DNA of 64,000 nucleotides from Chengkuizengella axinellae. Lineage in GTDB: Bacteria; Bacillota; Bacilli; Paenibacillales; KCTC-33759. Made by a program: the position numbers and the translations under genes. The notes beneath the pieces were generated by a model. That model did no database searches. It was not told the DNA's origin and saw nothing but the letters and a program-made list of their open reading frames with translations. Of the stretch, positions 9,382 to 17,334 are shown piece after piece (within the stretch, counting starts at the first letter, position 1; each line of letters begins with the position of its first letter). Location of the stretch: contig NZ_JAVAMP010000011.1 of assembly GCF_030730905.1 (NCBI RefSeq), forward strand, positions 62,001-126,000, written 5' to 3'.

Positions 9382-9495
9382 ATGTTCCTCCCACCTTACA
9401 CTCTTTCAAGAAATGCTATATTAAGTTATTGTATTGTAACAGAAAACGAGCTGTATTTCCCCTTATATGAAATAATAAATGCAAAAATAAAAGCA

Positions 9496-9526
9496 ATCGA
9501 CTGCAAACAAAGCAGTCGATTTTTTG
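9496..9526 (-). terminator. intrinsic terminator after the SRPBCC gene
   Basis: Perfect 9-bp stem ATCGACTGC / GCAGTCGAT (9496-9504, 9512-9520) with a 7-base loop. The T-run lies on the plus side (9520-9525) and a looser T-rich tract on the minus side. It lies 50 bp beyond the stop of the minus-strand SRPBCC gene. Confidence 0.75.
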
Positions 9527-9577
9527 GTCAAGTTTCTTTCTTTTTAATATTTTAACTTCACTTTTTATTTGTACTTA

Positions 9578-10027
9578 TTACCAACCAAGGTCTAATGATT
9601 TTCCAGTTTCAGTTACCGTTTTTATATTGCTTAACATCATCCACCAATGTTTCTTAGAATTTTCGTATGCAGGATGATTTTCTGTCCATTGGTCATTCTC
9701 CAGAGTTAGTTTTGTACACCCTCCTACTGGTTCAAGGGTAAAAGTGACTCTTGATTCAAGTTCTTTATGTTTAACTTGATAAGATGGACCTGGATGTTCA
9801 GTGTAGCTTAATACTTTATGGGGTTCATAAAACAATATTGTTCCGTAAACTTGAACCGTTTCATCCCCCTCGTTCCCTGGTCCAACATACTCATATGGAT
9901 CACCTACTTTAAAAGTGGAATTGATCACACATCCAAAAAAGGATTTGCGAGTGCCTTCTGGTGAAACAAGTGTATGCCAGACCTCCTCAGGTGTTGCATC
10001 AATATAAAATTCATAATTTAAATCCAA
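9578..10027 (-). CDS. SRPBCC/AHSA1 domain protein
   Basis: 149-residue START-like (SRPBCC, activator-of-Hsp90 C-terminal-like) protein. Typical features are the opening LNYEFYIDATPEEVWHTLVSPEGTRKSFFG, a central VQVYGTILFYEPHKVLSYTEH strand pair, VTFTLEPVGGCTKLTL, and a long C-terminal helix with GWW-like HWWMMLSNIKTVTETG. The start is a TTG at 10027, eight bases after AAGGAGG; the longer reading to 10141 has no ribosome site. Such proteins bind hydrophobic ligands or modulate partners. It is divergent from an AraC-type gene, which is a common pairing and may be its regulator. Confidence 0.85.
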   Translation of the reverse strand: MDLNYEFYIDATPEEVWHTLVSPEGTRKSFFGCVINSTFKVGDPYEYVGPGNEGDETVQVYGTILFYEPHKVLSYTEHPGPSYQVKHKELESRVTFTLEPVGGCTKLTLENDQWTENHPAYENSKKHWWMMLSNIKTVTETGKSLDLGW

Positions 10028-10176
10028 TGCGACTTCCTCCTTAATAAAACGAATCACTATATTCAATTGCGATATCATTTTTTCACTGCTAATATGGATT
10101 ATAAAGCTGAATAAAATGAAAGTATTGTAAAAACGCGACATCTTCTAGGTTGAAATTTAAAAAGGAGTGCATAAGG

Positions 10177-10971
10177 ATGAGTTCCAATCATGATATGCCC
10201 AGTTTGGGAGTTTTAAAGTTACAAGAAAGTAGAAAAAACTATCACTTATCAAGATATACTCCATCAGAGGACGTTGGTTTCTTTGTAAAACATTTTTGGC
10301 GTGTCAGCTGGGATTTACTAGATAAAGAACCATTTATGCAGGAAGTCATTCCAAATCCATGTGTGAATTTAGTTATAGAGCAGAACAAAACTGGCATATT
10401 TGGTCCAGCTAAAAATAAGTTTTCTTATTTAGTAGAAGGAAAGGGTCAAGTTTTTGGGGTGAAATTCAAACCTGGAGGGTTTTATCCTTTTTTGAAAAAG
10501 GCTGTTTCTGATTTATCCAATCGTCCACTGGACGTTAAATCTGTTTTTAATATTGATTCACAGACATTTGAAAAATCCATCCTGTCTCATAATAATGAAC
10601 ATGCAATGGTTGAATATGTAGAAAAAATAATTCGTGCAAAGCTTCCTGAAGAAAATAAAAATGTGACGTTTATAAATGAAATTATAGATTATATTTGTGA
10701 AAACCAAGAAGTAACAAAGGTGGATCAAGTGTGTGATTATCATCATATCAACAAGAGAAAACTACAGCGTATTTTTCAACAGTATGTAGGGGTCAGCCCT
10801 AAATGGGTTATTAAATTATATCGACTTCAAAATGCAGCGGAAATGATCGATCAGAACGTCACACATAACTGGTTAGATTTATCGATAAATCTTGGCTATT
10901 ATGACCAGTCTCACTTCATTAAAGATTTTAAAACCATTACAGGAAAAACACCTGATGAATATGCATTTTAA
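10177..10971 (+). CDS. AraC-family transcriptional regulator (DUF6597-like N-terminus)
   Basis: About 264-residue regulator. The N-terminal effector half (about 1-160) contains the VIPNPCVNLVIE and GVKFKPGGFYPFL signatures of the DUF6597 group. The C-terminal AraC HTH covers about 165-264, with VCDYHHINKRKLQRIFQQYVGVSPKWVIKLYRLQNA and the second helix-turn-helix LGYYDQSHFIKDFKTITGKTPDEY. ATG 10177 follows AAGGAG. The 149-bp intergenic region to the divergent SRPBCC gene should contain both promoters. Its likely target is that neighbour and/or itself. Confidence 0.88.
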   Translation: MSSNHDMPSLGVLKLQESRKNYHLSRYTPSEDVGFFVKHFWRVSWDLLDKEPFMQEVIPNPCVNLVIEQNKTGIFGPAKNKFSYLVEGKGQVFGVKFKPGGFYPFLKKAVSDLSNRPLDVKSVFNIDSQTFEKSILSHNNEHAMVEYVEKIIRAKLPEENKNVTFINEIIDYICENQEVTKVDQVCDYHHINKRKLQRIFQQYVGVSPKWVIKLYRLQNAAEMIDQNVTHNWLDLSINLGYYDQSHFIKDFKTITGKTPDEYAF

Positions 10972-11100
10972 GAAATCAAAAACAGAGGAAATTGAGGGTC
11001 TTATTTTAATCCAATCCAGTTTAACCATTTCCTTCTGAACAAGACCCTTAAATTCCCTTAATACAAGTTGCATTACATCCATTAGCCGTGGATTTCTTCA

Positions 11101-11748
11101 TTACTTAAACTTATCCGGGAATTGCTCAATAATGCCTACTGAAAGGGCATCTGCAAGTTTAATGATATGATCTTCTCCTTCATCAAATGCAGCAATATCT
11201 GCTTCCCAATCCTGTTTCAATCTTGCAATGACTTCATCCGCTGTTAACTTCAAATGCGTGTACAATAAATCCTGCAATTCTTCCTCTGACCAGTTTGGGT
11301 TTGCATTGCTTAGAAAACTTGCAATATCATCAGCATTTTTATACCATTCGATATTATATTTCTCAAATTCAGTCTTATCCTCTCGTTTAGCCGCATCGAT
11401 GATTTTACCTGCAATCAATATATGCTCAGTTAGAAGTTTACTCAATTCATCGCCTGCTTGTTCCCCATAATAAGGTTTGATTGCATTCCCTATGTCTACT
11501 TGATTTTGCAGTAGCCTCTCTAACGCCTTTTCTTTATCATCTAAACCAGCGAGCAGACTGATAATCACATTTCTAGTCCACCATGTGTGATCAATCCAAA
11601 GCCTTCTTAATTCAAATTTAAAATCTACAACAGCTTGAGTATAACAATCCTCTTTTACATTTTCAGATCTTTCCGCAAGTGCATTTATAGGTGCATATAC
11701 GATAGAGCAACAGATAATAATCACTAACAATTTGTTTAACTTGATCAT
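11101..11748 (-). CDS. secreted conserved protein of unknown function
   Basis: 215-residue protein with a clear signal peptide (1-26, ending INALAE) and no further membrane helix, so probably exported. The mature part is largely helical and acidic. It contains LRRLWIDHTWWTRNVIISLLAGLDDKE, GNAIKPYYGEQAGDELSKLLTEHILIAG and NWSEEELQDLLYTHLKLTADEVIARL. I recognise this as a conserved secreted family in Bacilli and Clostridia but know no assigned activity. ATG follows AAAAGGAG. Convergent with the AraC gene; probably monocistronic. Confidence 0.8.
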   Translation of the reverse strand: MIKLNKLLVIIICCSIVYAPINALAERSENVKEDCYTQAVVDFKFELRRLWIDHTWWTRNVIISLLAGLDDKEKALERLLQNQVDIGNAIKPYYGEQAGDELSKLLTEHILIAGKIIDAAKREDKTEFEKYNIEWYKNADDIASFLSNANPNWSEEELQDLLYTHLKLTADEVIARLKQDWEADIAAFDEGEDHIIKLADALSVGIIEQFPDKFK

Positions 11749-11927
11749 GTGTCTATCTCACTCCTTTTTAATCATTGAAAAATGTATTCTTTTTTATTGT
11801 GGTTCAATCCAGATTTTTCATTCTCATTTCACTCAAATTTTTATTTTTATTTTAAAACCATTTTTCATATACTCTCGTTTTGTTAGATGAAAAGCAAATA
11901 AATATAAGGATTAAAGGAGATATGAAA

Positions 11928-13202
11928 ATGAAAGCAAAAAAAATAGCAGCATCCATAGCATTATCTACATTACTTATTGGAGGTCTTTTATCTGGCACCC
12001 CTGCTGTAAAAAGTAATACGAATGTAAGTTATGCTCAAACAGCACCGGAGTTGGATCAAGCATCAAAAAAAATAATGAAGGAAGCTAAAGAACTAGGTAT
12101 TTACGATGAAAATAAATCGTTTCAAGAAATATCCAGTGATATTGCATTATATTATCAAGCTATTCAACTAGGTTTAGAGGTAGAGGGAAAAACATTTGAA
12201 CAAATTTATGATGAAACATGGACTCTAGCTGAAGAAATGCAAAGAGAAGAAGCTGAAGTCTTAGGAATTTATACGACCGGTAAATCATACGAGGATTTAT
12301 CGATCATCATTGAAGCAGAATATAATAAGAGAGAACTTGAATTAGCACAGGTCTTTGGTATCGATACATCTGATCCATCACTTGCTATTATTAAAGTACA
12401 GAATCAATTACAAGCCATTGGCTTAGGGATTGATGTGAAAGGAAAATCTTATGAAGAACTAGAGAAAGAAGTTAGTACAACTTTAGAGAAAAAAAGTATT
12501 GAACATGCTGAACAGCTAGGAATAGATACGAAAAGTTTATCATGGCAGGACATTAATAAAAAAATTACACTTCAAGATCCTGAATTTGTAAAAACCATGA
12601 CAATAGCTTGGTTAGAAATGGTGAAACAAAGTGATGTTATTAAGGAAGCTCTATCTCTTGGCATTGAAATGACAGGAAAATCGATAGATGAGATTTCCGA
12701 GGCGATCACTATATATTATCAAGCGATTGGCTTAGGTGTTGATGTGGATGGTAAATCCATTGATCAAATTACAGAGGAAGCTTGGAAACTTGCTGAAGAA
12801 GGCACTATAAAAGAAGCGAAAGAGCTTGGAATTAACACTAAAGGCAAGTCTTACGATGAGTTATGGGTATTAATAGATAAAGCATATGATGAGAAAGCGT
12901 TAGAAATTGCTAATGAACTTGGTGTGGACACCTCTAAAGAATATGGCATTGTTTCTGATGTGCACACGATATTACAGGCTCAAAGTCTAGATTTACAAAC
13001 TAAAGGAAAAACAATGGAAGAATTATCAGAACTTGTGCAGAGTGAGTTTGTCAATCGCAGCTTTATACGTGCTATAGAACTTGGAATCAATGTAGAAAAC
13101 ATGTCATGGCAAGAAGTGAATAAAAAAATTATACTTCAAGATCCTACTTTTGTTAATGATATGACTGGTGAATATATAGAGCTTCTTAAAAATTTTGAAT
13201 AA
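11928..13202 (+). CDS. secreted protein of twelve A-x-x-LGI-x-x-x-GKS repeats in a 6+6 duplication
   Basis: 424-residue exported protein: signal peptide 1-37 (hydrophobic ASIALSTLLIGGLLSG, cleavage near SYAQT), then only short helical repeats. I count twelve units starting with A-x-x-LG-(I/V/L)-(D/E/N) and continuing (T/V)-x-GKS-(Y/F/I)-(D/E)-(E/Q)-(L/I). Units 1-6 reappear as units 7-12: AIQLGLEVEGKT/AIGLGVDVDGKS, AQVFGIDTSD/ANELGVDTSK, and SWQDINKKITLQDPEFV/SWQEVNKKIILQDPTFV. ATG 11928 is preferred because it is eight bases after GGAG; ATG 11922 is too close. No catalytic motif or wall anchor is seen. Function unknown; a helical binding scaffold is the simplest idea. A terminator follows. 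Confidence 0.88.
   Translation: MKAKKIAASIALSTLLIGGLLSGTPAVKSNTNVSYAQTAPELDQASKKIMKEAKELGIYDENKSFQEISSDIALYYQAIQLGLEVEGKTFEQIYDETWTLAEEMQREEAEVLGIYTTGKSYEDLSIIIEAEYNKRELELAQVFGIDTSDPSLAIIKVQNQLQAIGLGIDVKGKSYEELEKEVSTTLEKKSIEHAEQLGIDTKSLSWQDINKKITLQDPEFVKTMTIAWLEMVKQSDVIKEALSLGIEMTGKSIDEISEAITIYYQAIGLGVDVDGKSIDQITEEAWKLAEEGTIKEAKELGINTKGKSYDELWVLIDKAYDEKALEIANELGVDTSKEYGIVSDVHTILQAQSLDLQTKGKTMEELSELVQSEFVNRSFIRAIELGINVENMSWQEVNKKIILQDPTFVNDMTGEYIELLKNFE
12078..13199 (+). repeat. internal tandem duplication, 564-bp period
   Basis: Block A begins at 12078 and block B at 12642, each starting AAGGAAGCT and encoding six repeats of about 188 residues in total. DNA identity is moderate and protein order is fully conserved, so the duplication is old but in register. 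Confidence 0.8.
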
Positions 13203-13210
13203 TAAGCTGT

Positions 13211-13240
13211 ACAGAGCAGACCCAATCTGCTCTGTATTTC
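13211..13240 (+). terminator. terminator of the repeat-protein gene
   Basis: Perfect 10-bp stem ACAGAGCAGA / TCTGCTCTGT with loop CCCAA, starting eight bases after the stop. The following T-run is short (ATTTC). Confidence 0.7.
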
Positions 13241-13330
13241 AACCTTTTCTAATTGAATCCTAGAGACATATTCTTTTAAAAATTTGATAAAACGATTATG
13301 TACTTTGATGGTCTCAAAAATTAATAAACA

Positions 13331-13717
13331 TTAACTTCTATTCTTTGAAATTTCAATTAAAACGGTTTGTTCCATATTATCATTCAGCTTAGCTATTCTT
13401 GAATTAAGAAAAAAAGCATCAATCCAGCTCCAAACAATGGAACCAGATAAAAAAAATAAAGAAAAACCGATGAGTATACCTGAAGTAGTGTTTGTACTTA
13501 CTAATATGATGAGTGTGAATAATGGAATCATCGTAGTTGTAAGCATCAAACTAGCATATACGTAATCCTCGGTAAAAAAACGGTGAGCCCCAAAAAAAGA
13601 TAATCCAGCCCATAAACCCCAAGCTGCTTCCTTACTCTTTAGCTTTTTTAGCATTTCAGATTCTAAAAAGGCCAGTTCTTCAAGTGTAAGATCTTTTTTC
13701 TTTAATTTCTGATTCAA
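13331..13717 (-). CDS. TM2-related membrane protein
   Basis: 128-residue small membrane protein. A charged N-terminal helix LTLEELAFLESEMLKKLKSKEAAWGLW resembles that of the next gene. It then has GAHRFFTEDYVYASLMLTTTM, a degenerate TM2 hairpin, and two or three further hydrophobic stretches ending near IDAFFLNSRIAKLN. Compared with a standard TM2 domain the first glycine-rich turn is altered and an extra helix is inserted. TTG start after AGAAGGTG, 15 bp behind the TM2 gene, so co-transcribed with it. Function unknown. Confidence 0.72.
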   Translation of the reverse strand: MNQKLKKKDLTLEELAFLESEMLKKLKSKEAAWGLWAGLSFFGAHRFFTEDYVYASLMLTTTMIPLFTLIILVSTNTTSGILIGFSLFFLSGSIVWSWIDAFFLNSRIAKLNDNMEQTVLIEISKNRS

Positions 13718-13732
13718 TCTTTCACCTTCTTA

Positions 13733-14059
13733 TTAAACACTTACACTAGTATTGTTTTCTGCATTTTTAAGTAAACGAATTTCTGAAATAATTCCATTCT
13801 CAATTTGCTCATTCGTAGTTTTTATCATTCCATTTAACCGAAATAAGTCAATTAAAGTCCAAATTCCAATTCCTCCAAATGTAAATAGCATAGCAACTGC
13901 TGTACCTGTTTTGCCTAAATAAAAACGATGACCTCCAAAACCTCCTGCAAAAAACCACAACAACCATGTCACTCCTGATGCTTTTTGTTTATTCAGCATC
14001 TCTGAATTTAGAAGTTGTAATTCTTCTGTCGATAACCCTTGTTTTTGAAATAATGACAT
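13733..14059 (-). CDS. TM2 domain protein
   Basis: 108-residue protein with a canonical TM2 domain at about 30-85: WLLWFFAGGFGGHRFYLGKTGTAVAMLFTFGGIGIWTLIDLFRLNGMI. This shows the two helices, the G-x-HRFYLG turn and the D-x-FR motif after helix 2. The amphipathic N-terminal helix LSTEELQLLNSEMLNKQKAS is shared with the downstream gene. ATG follows AGGAGGAA. TM2 proteins of bacteria have no settled role; the two-gene arrangement suggests a pair derived from duplication. Confidence 0.85.
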   Translation of the reverse strand: MSLFQKQGLSTEELQLLNSEMLNKQKASGVTWLLWFFAGGFGGHRFYLGKTGTAVAMLFTFGGIGIWTLIDLFRLNGMIKTTNEQIENGIISEIRLLKNAENNTSVSV

Positions 14060-14164
14060 TTCTTATTCCTCCTATTAAACATTATGTATGACCAAGTTAT
14101 TTAAATATATCAAAACCCTCTTACAAGAAACTTACAAAATAAGGCTACGCATCGCAATTAAATA

Positions 14165-14191
14165 GCGACTTCTATTGAATCTAGAAGTCGC
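14165..14191. terminator. hairpin between TM2 pair and lhgO
   Basis: Perfect 10-bp stem GCGACTTCTA / TAGAAGTCGC with a 7-base loop, 49 bp after the lhgO stop on the minus strand. There is no long T-run on either side, so termination strength is uncertain. Confidence 0.5.
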
Positions 14192-14239
14192 ACTAATATT
14201 TACAAAAGATTGGATTGAAATTGATTTGGAAGGGATCAC

Positions 14240-15433
14240 TTAAGTTCCTATTTCCGGTACTCGCCCTGCAATTTCTCTCCCGATAGGAAAACAAGCAGTT
14301 GCTGCTGGAGAAGGTGCATTACATACATGAATGCTTCTTTTGCCGGTTACTATAAAGAAGTCATCAACAAGCTTACCATTTGATTGTAGGGCCTGTGCTC
14401 TTACACCAGATGGTGCAGACTCTAAATCATCCTCTTGAATGGAGGGAATTAGCTCTTGCAAGCTTTTTACAAACGCTTTTTTATTATAAGAACGCCACAG
14501 TTCTCTAGCACCTTCCTGCCAATATTTAGCTGCCAACCTCCAAAAACCACCATAAAACATAACTTCTGTGAAATCCTTCAAATCAAAATCTGTTTTGCGA
14601 TATCCTTCTCTTTTTAAACTTAGCAATGCATTGGGTCCCGCCTCTACCCCACCATTCACCATTCTAGTAAAATGAACACCGAGGAATGGAAAATCTGGAT
14701 TGGGAACAGGATAAATTAGATTTTTTACTAGATGATGCTTCTTCTCTTTTAATTCATAGTATTCACCACGGAATGGCACAATTTGCAGATCTGGTTTTAA
14801 ACCTGTCATTTTTGTTATACGATCACTATGAAGCCCTCCACAATTCACAACATAGCTTGTTTTGTAGATTGTATCATTCGCAATGACCTCTACACTCTGT
14901 TCATGTTCATAAATATCGTTTATTTCTGTATTTAAAACCATCTCTATTCCTTGATTTTTCAGCAGCAACACTAACGTCTCACATACTTGTTTATAATCAA
15001 CAATTCCAGCTTGAGGGACTTTAATCGCTTGCAAACCTTGGACATAAGGTTCTTCTACCTTTAATTGCTCTGGATCAATCATGAATATATCAAGTCCATT
15101 AGCTAATCCACGTTCAAATAAGTTTTGCAAAAGCGGAAGCTCTGTTTGCTTCGTTGCCACAATGACTTTACCACAGGATTCATAGTTAATATCGTATTTA
15201 GCGCAAAAATCTTTCATTTGTTCACTGCCTGCTTTTGCAAATCTTGCTTTTAAACTCCCAGGTTTATAATAAATACCTGAATGAATAACCCCGCTATTAT
15301 TCCCTGTTTGGTGTTTTGCCCATTGATCTTCCTTTTCTACGACTCTCAGCCTAGCATGGGGAAACCGTTCGGTTAATGCATAAGCAGTGGATAACCCAAC
15401 AATACCTCCACCAATGATAATGATATCGTCCAT
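14240..15433 (-). CDS. lhgO: L-2-hydroxyglutarate oxidase
   Basis: 397-residue FAD-dependent oxidase/dehydrogenase converting L-2-hydroxyglutarate to 2-oxoglutarate. N-terminal dinucleotide-binding motif DIIIIGGGIVGLSTAYAL with a second FAD-contact strand RLRVVEKE, the family signature NNSGVIHSGIYYKPGSLKA at about 45-63, VNCGGLHSDRI, and C-terminal GVRAQALQ and VCNAPSPAATACFPIG. Length and motifs match LhgO/YgaF. It starts 25 bp after glaH, so the pair forms one operon for the last two steps of glutarate (lysine) degradation. The electron acceptor is probably quinone by family knowledge. Confidence 0.92.
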   Translation of the reverse strand: MDDIIIIGGGIVGLSTAYALTERFPHARLRVVEKEDQWAKHQTGNNSGVIHSGIYYKPGSLKARFAKAGSEQMKDFCAKYDINYESCGKVIVATKQTELPLLQNLFERGLANGLDIFMIDPEQLKVEEPYVQGLQAIKVPQAGIVDYKQVCETLVLLLKNQGIEMVLNTEINDIYEHEQSVEVIANDTIYKTSYVVNCGGLHSDRITKMTGLKPDLQIVPFRGEYYELKEKKHHLVKNLIYPVPNPDFPFLGVHFTRMVNGGVEAGPNALLSLKREGYRKTDFDLKDFTEVMFYGGFWRLAAKYWQEGARELWRSYNKKAFVKSLQELIPSIQEDDLESAPSGVRAQALQSNGKLVDDFFIVTGKRSIHVCNAPSPAATACFPIGREIAGRVPEIGT

Positions 15434-15458
15434 ATTCCCTCCTTAAACATACATACCT

Positions 15459-16388
15459 CTATACAACTGAAAAATAACCTCTTATCCTCATTAATTCACG
15501 ATGTAATTTAGGATTCTTTTCAAAAGATGCCCTTCCATGAAGCCAAAAAGTATTATTGACCATAACCAAATCACCCACTGGAAGTGGTAACGCGACTGTA
15601 GCTGGGCTGTTTTCCATCGATATGGATAAGTCTTTTAAATAAGCCGCTTGCTCCAATGTTGCTGGATATGCAAACTGATCAATAAAACAAACACATGGTT
15701 TTCCATTCTGTTGAAAAAAGGTTTGATTATATACGGTTTTATTTACATTTTTGCTGGATGGTGCTTTGTATTGTATTCCACATGTTGCGATTGGATGTGT
15801 TGAAAATTTCTCTAAGTCTTCCCAATCGTCTAAATGCAACAAACGTGATTCCCCGCCTACTGCATTTTCCTCAGCAAACTTCATCATTAATAACCAATCT
15901 GTTGCTTCATCGAAAAAGGTACCATCCGTATGCAATGTAAAAAGCCGATAAGCTTGACGCAAATAAGAATCACTATTGTCAGTGTCTTTCACAATAAAAC
16001 GAGCATAATATTTACCAGACATATCATCAAAATTGACTCCACCTAATAGATGTGTCAGTGCAGTTGCAAATAAAACATACTGCTCATGATGTGTTGTTTG
16101 CTGCTGCATTCCCATCGTAAATCCGCCCGATTTTCTGTCATGTAAAATAGCCCGCATCGTTCCTGAAAATCTTTTTCCAAACACATTTTGCAATGATTGT
16201 GCTAAAACCAATCTCATATATGGAACATATTCTAGCTGTTGGACATTAACGTCATGATTTTCAGATAAGAAGGTGTTTAAATATTCATGATTTAATTCAA
16301 TATGATATAAACGTTGATGATCAGAATGCTCCTTTACTTCAAAAGCATCGTATTTCTCTACGAATTGTTTTACTTCTTCATTCTTCAT
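15459..16388 (-). CDS. glaH: glutarate 2-hydroxylase (CsiD/GlaH family)
   Basis: 309-residue Fe(II)/2-oxoglutarate-dependent dioxygenase that hydroxylates glutarate to L-2-hydroxyglutarate and consumes 2-oxoglutarate. The jelly-roll carries the iron-binding H-x-D in LFTLHTDGTFFDEATDWLLMMK (about residues 165-185) and the distal His in NNTFWLHGRASF. The 2-oxoglutarate-binding Arg is probably in LHRELMRIRGYF. ATG follows AGGAGGAG. First gene of the operon with lhgO. It has a long leader with an intrinsic terminator, so expression is probably controlled at transcript elongation. No gabT/gabD/gabP genes or CsiR-type GntR regulator are adjacent, unlike in E. coli. Confidence 0.92.
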   Translation of the reverse strand: MKNEEVKQFVEKYDAFEVKEHSDHQRLYHIELNHEYLNTFLSENHDVNVQQLEYVPYMRLVLAQSLQNVFGKRFSGTMRAILHDRKSGGFTMGMQQQTTHHEQYVLFATALTHLLGGVNFDDMSGKYYARFIVKDTDNSDSYLRQAYRLFTLHTDGTFFDEATDWLLMMKFAEENAVGGESRLLHLDDWEDLEKFSTHPIATCGIQYKAPSSKNVNKTVYNQTFFQQNGKPCVCFIDQFAYPATLEQAAYLKDLSISMENSPATVALPLPVGDLVMVNNTFWLHGRASFEKNPKLHRELMRIRGYFSVV

Positions 16389-16642
16389 CTGTTTTCTCCT
16401 CCTAAAAAATCTTATTTAAGATAAAAATAATAGCTTAAACTTTTATGGGGTTCGAAACTAAAAATAGCCACCTATACCATTCGCAAATACGAATTGATAT
16501 AACTGGCTATTAGTCTATTTACGGCTTCAAATTGGAAGTCCGATAAACTTTACAGTTACTTAAACCCAAAATTAAGTTCATATTTAATTGATCAAAATGA
16601 TTACCGAGTGTGAAAGGAGATGCCTTTCTACAAGTAATTTGA
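16389..16642 (-). ncRNA. glaH leader: candidate riboswitch or attenuator
   Basis: About 250 nt of untranslated leader from the predicted start near 16641. It contains a GAAAGG/CCTTTC hairpin (16612-16628), an ACTTAA/TTAAGT hairpin (16558-16578) whose 3' arm can instead pair with the 5' end of the leader (16632-16637 with 16556-16561), a CGG-CTTC/GAAG-CCG hairpin (16522-16542), and then an intrinsic terminator at 16459-16511. No upstream minus-strand gene needs terminating there, which argues for control of glaH-lhgO. I cannot match it to a known riboswitch. A free small RNA of about 180 nt is the alternative. Confidence 0.5.
16459..16511 (-). terminator. leader terminator upstream of glaH
   Basis: Outer stem AATAGCCA / TGGCTATT (16504-16511, 16463-16470) encloses a second paired block (ATATC/GGTAT and ATTCG/CGAAT around loop TATTTG). 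The downstream arm runs directly into TTTTT on the minus strand. It ends about 70 nt before the glaH start. Confidence 0.7.
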
Positions 16643-16646
16643 GTTC

Positions 16647-16675
16647 AGTTTATGCATTTTTCAAAAAAATGTCAA
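16647..16675 (-). promoter_or_regulatory. promoter of the glaH leader
   Basis: Minus-strand TTGACA (16670-16675), 17-bp spacer, TAAACT (16647-16652): consensus -35 and a good -10. Transcription would start near 16641. Confidence 0.75.
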
Positions 16676-16820
16676 CCCTTTTGTAGATTTATATTTATAA
16701 CCAAACACCTATTTTCTGTACTTGAAGTGAGATTTAGTCAAATCAAAGACATAAGTCCAAACATCTATGTAACTCATTGCATAAAATGACTTATAACCTT
16801 ATAAAGGGGAGGTGGAACAA

Positions 16821-16906
16821 TTGGGAGTATTTGATGAGACCCAATGTGACTGCTGCGTCTGTCCGATGCAATGCGCTTTACAAGAGCTAGTAACGAATCA
16901 AGTAAA
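16821..16906 (+). pseudogene. truncated CDCCVCPMQC protein relic
   Basis: A TTG start behind GGGGAGGTGGAACAA encodes LGVFDETQCDCCVCPMQCALQELV, matching the N-terminus of the intact protein at 4890-5399. After about 24 residues similarity stops and the frame ends as a nonsense tail at 16982. The ribosome site and first exon-like segment are well kept, so the 5' part could still be translated as a 53-residue peptide. Probably the left end of a deletion that joined it to a methyltransferase 3' end. Confidence 0.7.
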
Positions 16907-16909
16907 TAA

Positions 16910-17293
16910 CTGTTACAATCTATTCATAACACGCTTATGGAAAAAGGTGTATTTATTTTTGATATTATGGATCCCTCTATATTAATTAAATCAAAAGAGT
17001 TAAACCGAACAGTCAAAGATGAAAATAATAATAAATATCATATCTTTTACAAAATAAGTTATAAGCCTGCAACACAAATACAACACTATCAAATTACACG
17101 AAAATTCTTTAAAAATCAAAAAATAACAGAGGAGCGGTTATCAACCATTAACTTAAGATTTACTTCCCTCCAAGTGCTTAAAAAAACTATACATACAAAC
17201 GGGTTCAAAATACTCCACATCCATACTGGATGGAAAGAAAAACCATCCTATGCTGATGGTCATAAAATGGTTTTAGTATGTGAAAAAGTGTAG
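16910..17293 (+). pseudogene. C-terminal remnant of a SAM methyltransferase
   Basis: From 16910 the reading frame gives a methyltransferase-like C-terminal half: L-L-Q-S-I-H-N-T-L-MEKGVFIFDIMDPS corresponds to the helix and strand ending in G-x-FIFD of class I SAM-dependent methyltransferases. LRFTSLQVLKKTIHTNGFKILHIHTGW corresponds to the last helix and strand. The SAM-binding motif I half is absent. An ATG at 16937 could start a 118-residue product, but no ribosome site precedes it. Read with the preceding relic, this looks like a deletion fusion of two genes. The 3' terminator is intact. Confidence 0.65.
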
Positions 17294-17324
17294 AAAATGA
17301 CCCCAGTTATTGAGGTCATTTTCT
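17292..17324. terminator. bidirectional terminator
   Basis: 11-bp stem AGAAAATGACC / GGTCATTTTCT between the methyltransferase remnant (plus) and the convergent ABC transporter (minus). T-rich on the plus side (AATTTTTATT) and A/T-rich on the other. Confidence 0.75.
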
Positions 17325-17334
17325 AATTTTTATT

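Noticed and set aside
10989-11054. Terminator from GGGTCTT / AAGACCC between AraC and the secreted protein
   Set aside because: Loop of about 38 bases and no T-run; only weak support.
11880-11927. Longer N-terminus for the repeat protein
   Set aside because: It lacks a ribosome site, and the signal peptide fits a start at 11928.
16389-16640. Lysine riboswitch before glaH
   Set aside because: The conserved AGAGGNGC and GCCGAAG-type elements of the lysine aptamer are not present.
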